Shown here in pieces: positions 60,120 through 64,000 of a DNA stretch of 64,000 bases (position 1 is the stretch's first letter; the number at the start of each line of letters is the position of its first letter). A model generated the notes under the pieces. The model searched no databases, had not been told where the DNA came from, and worked only from the letters and a program-made list of their open reading frames with translations. Made by a program: the position numbers and the translations under genes. The stretch is from Rhizobium bangladeshense (lineage in GTDB: Bacteria; Pseudomonadota; Alphaproteobacteria; Rhizobiales; Rhizobiaceae), in assembly GCF_001662075.1 (NCBI RefSeq), contig NZ_LYPL01000006.1:1-64000 (forward strand), written 5' to 3'.

Positions 60120-61157
60120 TCACACGGGTTCGTAGGGAACGTGTATGTCGGACGACTTAGCCATCCAGCCCGGAACGGGCAGTCCCTTCGACCTCAGGAA
60201 ATCTGGATTGAAGAGCTTCGACTGATAGCGGTTGCCGTAGTCGCAGAGGATTGTCACCACCGTGTGACCGGGCCCGAGATCCCGGGCGAGATTGACGGCG
60301 CCGGCAATATTGATCGCCGTCGAGCCGCCGAGGCACAGGCCCTCGTTTTCGACGAGATCGAAAAGATAGGGAAGGGCTTCCGCATCGGAGATCCGGTAGG
60401 AAAAGTCCGGCGTGAAGCCTTCGAGATTGGCGGTGATGCGGCCCTGGCCGATGCCCTCGGTGATCGATGAACCCTCGGATTTCAGCGTGCCGTTCTGGTA
60501 GAATTCATAGAGAGCGGCGCCATCGGGATCGGCGATGCCGATCTTGACGTCGGCTTTGAAAGCTTTGAGGCCGGCAGCGACACCTGCCAGCGTGCCGCCG
60601 GAACCGACAGAGCAGATAAAGCCGTCGATCTTGCCGTCGGTGTCGTTCCAGATTTCCGGCGCGGTCGTTTCGACATGCGCCTGCCGGTTGGCGACATTGT
60701 CGAACTGGTTCGCCCAGATCGCTCCGTTCGGCTCGCTCTTTGCCATCTGCTCGGCGAGCCGCCCGGACACCTTCACATAGTTGTTCGGGTTCTTGTAGGG
60801 AACGGCGGGCACTTCGACGAGTTCGGCGCCGAGCAGTTTCAGCGCGTCCTTCTTTTCCTGGCTCTGCGTTTCCGGGATGACGATGACGGTGCGGTAGCCG
60901 AGCGCCTTGGCGACCAGCGTCAGCCCGATGCCGGTATTGCCGGCGGTGCCCTCGACGATGACGCCGCCGGGCCGGAGCAGCCCCTTCCGTTCGGCGTCGC
61001 GGATGATGTAGAGCGCGGCACGGTCCTTGACCGACTGGCCGGGGTTCAGGAACTCCGCCTTGCCGAGAATAGTGCAGCCGGTTGCCGCCGAGGCGCCCTT
61101 GAGTTTGATCAGGGGCGTATTGCCGATGGCTTCGAGGACGGAGGGGTGGAAGGTCAT
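60120..61157 (-). CDS. cysK: Cysteine synthase A
   Basis: 345 residues. The PLP lysine is in NPGQSVKDRAALYI, the phosphate-binding loop is in ICSVGSGGTLAGVAAGLK, and the substrate loop is EGTAGNTGIGL. It makes cysteine from O-acetylserine and sulfide. It is the first gene of a tightly spaced minus-strand unit of four. A divergent ChrR-like gene begins after a gap of about 240 bases. Confidence 0.94.
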   Translation of the reverse strand: MTFHPSVLEAIGNTPLIKLKGASAATGCTILGKAEFLNPGQSVKDRAALYIIRDAERKGLLRPGGVIVEGTAGNTGIGLTLVAKALGYRTVIVIPETQSQEKKDALKLLGAELVEVPAVPYKNPNNYVKVSGRLAEQMAKSEPNGAIWANQFDNVANRQAHVETTAPEIWNDTDGKIDGFICSVGSGGTLAGVAAGLKAFKADVKIGIADPDGAALYEFYQNGTLKSEGSSITEGIGQGRITANLEGFTPDFSYRISDAEALPYLFDLVENEGLCLGGSTAINIAGAVNLARDLGPGHTVVTILCDYGNRYQSKLFNPDFLRSKGLPVPGWMAKSSDIHVPYEPV

Positions 61158-61394
61158 GGAATCTGCCTCTTTCGAACTCTTACTTTAAGAACGGTCTTTT
61201 CCCTTCACAAGGCTGTGTTGGCAAGAAATGCTATTCCACGCCTCTGTCGGCCGCGACAAAATTTCGCTTTCCTGCCCGAAAGGGCGCATCGCCCGCCATC
61301 CGGCGGTTGCGTGGTGATCCGAAGATTGACTTTACCCGTACGGATGACGACAAAGCGAAACGGAGCGCAGCAACAGGGCGTGACCAAAATCGAC

Positions 61395-62036
61395 ATGGTT
61401 CACGAGCAGATCGACACGATCGACGCATTGATGGCACATTACGTCGCCGGTTCTTTGCCCGAGCCGGCGCGGGTGCTCGTACGATCCCATCTGCAAATGA
61501 AGCCGGATAATCGAAGCCTGGTGAGCAGCCTCGAGCTTTTGGCCGGGGAAGCCCTGGAAAGCACACCGGAAGCCGCCATTGCCGATCGCGACCAGCGGCT
61601 TGCTGCGATCTTTGCCTCTGCGCCTCCTGCCTCCGAATCCCATTCCAAGCGGCCCGAACGGGCGCTGTTTCCCTCGGCTTTGCGCGATCTCCTCGGCTTC
61701 GAAGCCGAGGACGTGCCCTGGCGCAGGCGCTTGCCCGGCTTCAAGGAATATTCGTTTGGCATGGAGGGCTGCGAGGTCAGTCTGATGTGGATCCGTCCGG
61801 GCCGGGCCTTACCGGCCCATACCCATAAGGGCATGGAACTGATCCTGATCCTCGACGGCGCGTTCAACGATGAACGCGGCCGTTTTGGTCCCGGTGACAT
61901 CTCCATTGCCGACGAGACGGTCGAGCATCGGCCGGTCGCCGAAAAGGACAGGCCCTGCATCGCCTTTGCCGTTTCCGACGGGCCGATCAAGCTCGTCGGA
62001 TCTCTCCATCAGATGATCGGCGACCTGATCGGCTGA
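61395..62036 (+). CDS. ChrR-like cupin protein lacking the anti-sigma zinc cysteines
   Basis: 213 residues from the ATG giving MVHEQIDTIDALMAHYVAG, the same length as R. sphaeroides ChrR; GTG 61380 and ATG 61344 are alternatives, and no start has a clear binding site. In ChrR the anti-sigma domain holds zinc through His31, Cys35 and Cys38. Here His32 is kept but the next positions are Lys36 and Asn39. The C-terminal cupin keeps all four ligands His142, His144, Glu148 and His178, the same spacing as ChrR 141/143/147/177. No ECF sigma gene is adjacent. It is therefore an orphan that may no longer bind a sigma factor. Confidence 0.82.
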   Translation: MVHEQIDTIDALMAHYVAGSLPEPARVLVRSHLQMKPDNRSLVSSLELLAGEALESTPEAAIADRDQRLAAIFASAPPASESHSKRPERALFPSALRDLLGFEAEDVPWRRRLPGFKEYSFGMEGCEVSLMWIRPGRALPAHTHKGMELILILDGAFNDERGRFGPGDISIADETVEHRPVAEKDRPCIAFAVSDGPIKLVGSLHQMIGDLIG

Positions 62037-62135
62037 AAGCAGCCACAATGGTGTGATAGAGCCATAAATCCGGGAGGAGATGTGAACTTCCGGACCTGTT
62101 TTCGTGCTGGTCAGGCTGAGCCGGAGGAACATGTC

Positions 62136-62969
62136 ATGCGTGATTTCATCGCCCGTCCCGAACATGGAATCGTCTGGATATCGGGCGCGGGTTCCGGCGT
62201 CGGCCGGGCGCTCGCGCTGAAGCTCGCCGGCGAGGGATACAAGGTCGCCGTCACCGCCAGAAGCCATGAAAAATTGGTCGAACTGCAGACCGAGGCCAGC
62301 GGCCTTGACGGCAGCATCGTCGTTCTCGACGGCGACGTCACCGATGCCGAGGACATGGAACATGTCATGGCCTCCATCGAATACGAGCACGGCACGCTCG
62401 CCATGGCGATCCTCAACGCCGGCATCTATCTGCCTGTTCATGCCGAGGACCTGCACCGCGCCGACTTCGAAAAGAGCTTCGCCGTCAATCTTTCCGGCGT
62501 CGTCAACTGTCTCTTGCCGGCGATCCGCCATATGAAGGCGAAGGGGCAGGGGCAGATCGCCATCGTCTCCTCCGTTACCGGCTATGGCGGCCTGCCGATG
62601 GGCGCTGCCTATGGCGCCACCAAGGCGGCGCTGATCAACATGGCCGAAAGCCTGAAATTCGATCTCGACAAGATGGGCATCCGCATCCAGCTCGTCAGCC
62701 CGGGCTTCATCGATACCCCTGCGACAGGCAAGAGCGCCTTGCCGATGACGGCGCTGGTGTCGCCCGAGGAGGCCGCCCGGCAGATCGCAGCCGGACTGAA
62801 ATCGCAGGCGTTCGAGATCACTTTCCCCGGCCGCTTCACCACGATGCTGAAGCTTGCGCGTCTGCTTCCCTACGGCGCTTATTTCCCGCTGGTGAACCGC
62901 TTGACCGGCTGGCGCGAACGGCCGTCATCGGCAGGTCACCATCCGGCGACACCGCATCCGGCGGAATGA
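62136..62969 (+). CDS. SDR family oxidoreductase
   Basis: 277 residues from the ATG giving MRDFIARPEHGIVWISG, with GGAGG upstream. Cofactor loop SGAGSGVGRALAL, then NAGIYLP, the catalytic Ser in IVSSVTGYGG, and AYGATKAALIN with Tyr and Lys. The C-terminal part (VSPEEAARQIAAGLKSQAF) is like DltE/YdfG-type members that modify lipids or sugars. It is convergent, end to end, with the cfa relic. Confidence 0.9.
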   Translation: MRDFIARPEHGIVWISGAGSGVGRALALKLAGEGYKVAVTARSHEKLVELQTEASGLDGSIVVLDGDVTDAEDMEHVMASIEYEHGTLAMAILNAGIYLPVHAEDLHRADFEKSFAVNLSGVVNCLLPAIRHMKAKGQGQIAIVSSVTGYGGLPMGAAYGATKAALINMAESLKFDLDKMGIRIQLVSPGFIDTPATGKSALPMTALVSPEEAARQIAAGLKSQAFEITFPGRFTTMLKLARLLPYGAYFPLVNRLTGWRERPSSAGHHPATPHPAE

Positions 62970-63785
62970 TCAGCTGCGCCAGAACACCACCTGGCGCACA
63001 TCGATATTGCGGGCCGGAAACCGGCTTCGCAATAGAACAGATAAAATTCCCAGAGCCCGCTTGTGAAACGCTCGTCGAAGCCCATCGGACGGATGCGTTC
63101 CCAGAACGACCGGAAGCGCTCGCGCCATTCGGCAAGCGTACGGGCGTAATCGAGCCCGAAGCTGAAGTCCCTGACCAGTGATAGATCGACCTTGCCGGCG
63201 AGCTCGGCCAGGTGGTCGCGCGTCGGCAGCATGCCGCCGGGAAAGACATATTTCTGAATGAGAGTCGGGATTGCTGCGATACTGGTCGAAGGCTTCAGGC
63301 CGGATGGTGATGATCTGCAGGCCGGCCTTGCCGCCCGGCTTCAGACATTGCCGGAGCTTGGAGAAATAGAACCGCCAATATTTCTCGCCGACCGCCTCGA
63401 ACATCTCGATCGAGACGATCCGGTCGTAGAGGCCGGCTTCATCACGGTAATCCTGAAAACGGAATCCGACGCGATCGCCAAGACCGGCCTTTTCGATGCG
63501 CGCTTCGGCGTAGGCGAACTGCTCCCGGCTGATCGTCAGCCCGGTGACCTTGCAGTTCAGCTCGCCGGCTGCGAATTCGGCAAAACCGCCCCAACCGCAG
63601 CCGATCTCCAGCACGTGATCCCCGGCCCTGATGCCGGTCGCCTCGGCAAGTGCGCGGTATTTGGCATTCTGCGCCGATTGCAGGTCGTTGGCGCCGGTTG
63701 AATAGAGAGCGGAGGAATAGGTCATGCTCGGGTCGAGCCATTCCCTGTAGAACTCGTTGGAATCGATTTTCAGGCTGCTCCGCAT
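62970..63785 (-). pseudogene. cfa: Cyclopropane-fatty-acyl-phospholipid synthase, 5'-truncated and doubly frameshifted
   Basis: The SAM-binding core is clear: EWLDPSMTYSSALYSTG, then HVLEIGCGWGGFAEFAAGEL and LKPGGKAGLQIITI. An extra base near 63258-63264 sends the frame into nonsense, while the neighbouring frame goes on with KYVFPGGMLPTRDHLAELAG through FERIRP-like sequence to LWEFYLFYCEAGFR. A lost base near 63011-63018 returns to the first frame, ending NIDVRQVVFWRS. The N-terminal part of normal Cfa (60-130 residues) is missing, and only 69 bases separate the start from the upstream gene's terminator. Sequencing errors could explain the two shifts but not the missing N-terminus. Confidence 0.85.
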
Positions 63786-63853
63786 CTACGGAATGGTCGG
63801 ATCAAGAAGCTTCATCCGAAGAGAAAGGGCTTTGGGTGATCGCCGCGACGTGA

Positions 63854-63879
63854 AAAAGGCCGGCGTAAACCGGCCTTTT
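63854..63879 (-). terminator. Intrinsic terminator of the gene at the right edge
   Basis: AAAAGGCCGG, CGTAAA, CCGGCCTTTT: ten base pairs with T runs on either strand. It is 23 bases after the stop codon of the minus-strand gene entering from the right. Confidence 0.85.
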
Positions 63880-63901
63880 CTCAAAGCGGGCGAAGGCCTG
63901 C

Positions 63902-64000
63902 TCAGTTGTCGTATTCGCGGCATGCTTCGCTGATCGAAGCGCCGCTCTGACCGCCACGGGTGTCGACGCCCGACATCTGCTGCGGCATGCCGGGGCATTC
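63902..64000 (-). CDS. C-terminal end of an unidentified protein (5' part outside window)
   Basis: The last 32 residues before a stop at 63902 are visible: ECPGMPQQMSGVDTRGGQSG, then ASISEACREYDN. The two cysteines in a small, Gly-rich tail suggest a secreted or membrane protein. The tail is too short for a family call. The strong terminator just after it supports a real gene end. Confidence 0.6.
   Translation of the reverse strand, partial: ECPGMPQQMSGVDTRGGQSGASISEACREYDN

Overview
The window looks like chromosomal or chromid DNA of an alphaproteobacterium of the Rhizobium etli / R. leguminosarum type. The evidence is high GC with dense coding, rhizobial lineage proteins (DUF1236, BA14K, DUF1203, MEKHLA), a B12-dependent class II ribonucleotide reductase, a PhoCDET-type phosphate/phosphonate transporter, EcfG-type GGAAC-N16/17-CGTT promoters and a palindrome starting TAGAGCATGA that I associate with rhizobial genomes. 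The species is inferred, not proven. I see no prophage, transposase, CRISPR array or rRNA.

Layout. 1-7033: a plus-strand operon with the tail of a sugar-type ABC ATPase, two GMC flavoenzymes, a Gfo/Idh/MocA oxidoreductase and a FAD_binding_2 flavoprotein; its substrate is unknown. 7052-18394: a stress and envelope block with exonuclease III, a GFA protein, small membrane proteins, a NarL-type two-component pair, a methyltransferase, two DUF1236 proteins, a BA14K protein, a protein with two HARP-like modules and an L,D-transpeptidase. Several of these units have EcfG-like promoters. 18439-24739: a complete phenylalanine/tyrosine to fumarate + acetoacetate route (phhA, hppD, hmgA, fahA, maiA) with two divergent Lrp/AsnC regulators. 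24758-27721: a MEKHLA protein, a ClpP-like secreted protein with a probable 3' frameshift, and a patatin. 27954-32418: an array of Pho-box heptamers followed by phnC-phnD-phnE-phnE.

32419-34287 is a scar: a frameshifted TauE/SafE relic, and a decayed second copy of the 3' end of nrdJ with its flanking hairpin. 34288-41145: nrdJ with paired NrdR boxes, gpt, a universal stress protein behind a FixK/FNR-type box, and a CinA-like protein. 41650-41735 is tRNA-Leu(TAA). 42050-48221: a GT-C-like membrane protein, a 43-residue membrane peptide, VanZ, ilvA, a HlyU-like protein and a diguanylate cyclase. 48310-55241: an SDR/TetR pair, an azoR/LysR pair, a cpdB-type nucleotidase, PilZ and an EamA transporter. 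55314-57575: an Lrp/ald pair and a DUF1203 protein. 57927-61157: a tight minus-strand operon cysK-alaX-sseA-GNAT. 61395-64000: a ChrR-like cupin lacking its anti-sigma zinc cysteines, an SDR, a broken cfa gene, and the end of a further gene.

Common themes are inferred. They are general stress response control, nutrient sensing (Pho, NrdR, FixK-type sites), local divergent regulator-target pairs, and small gene relics in one recombined region.
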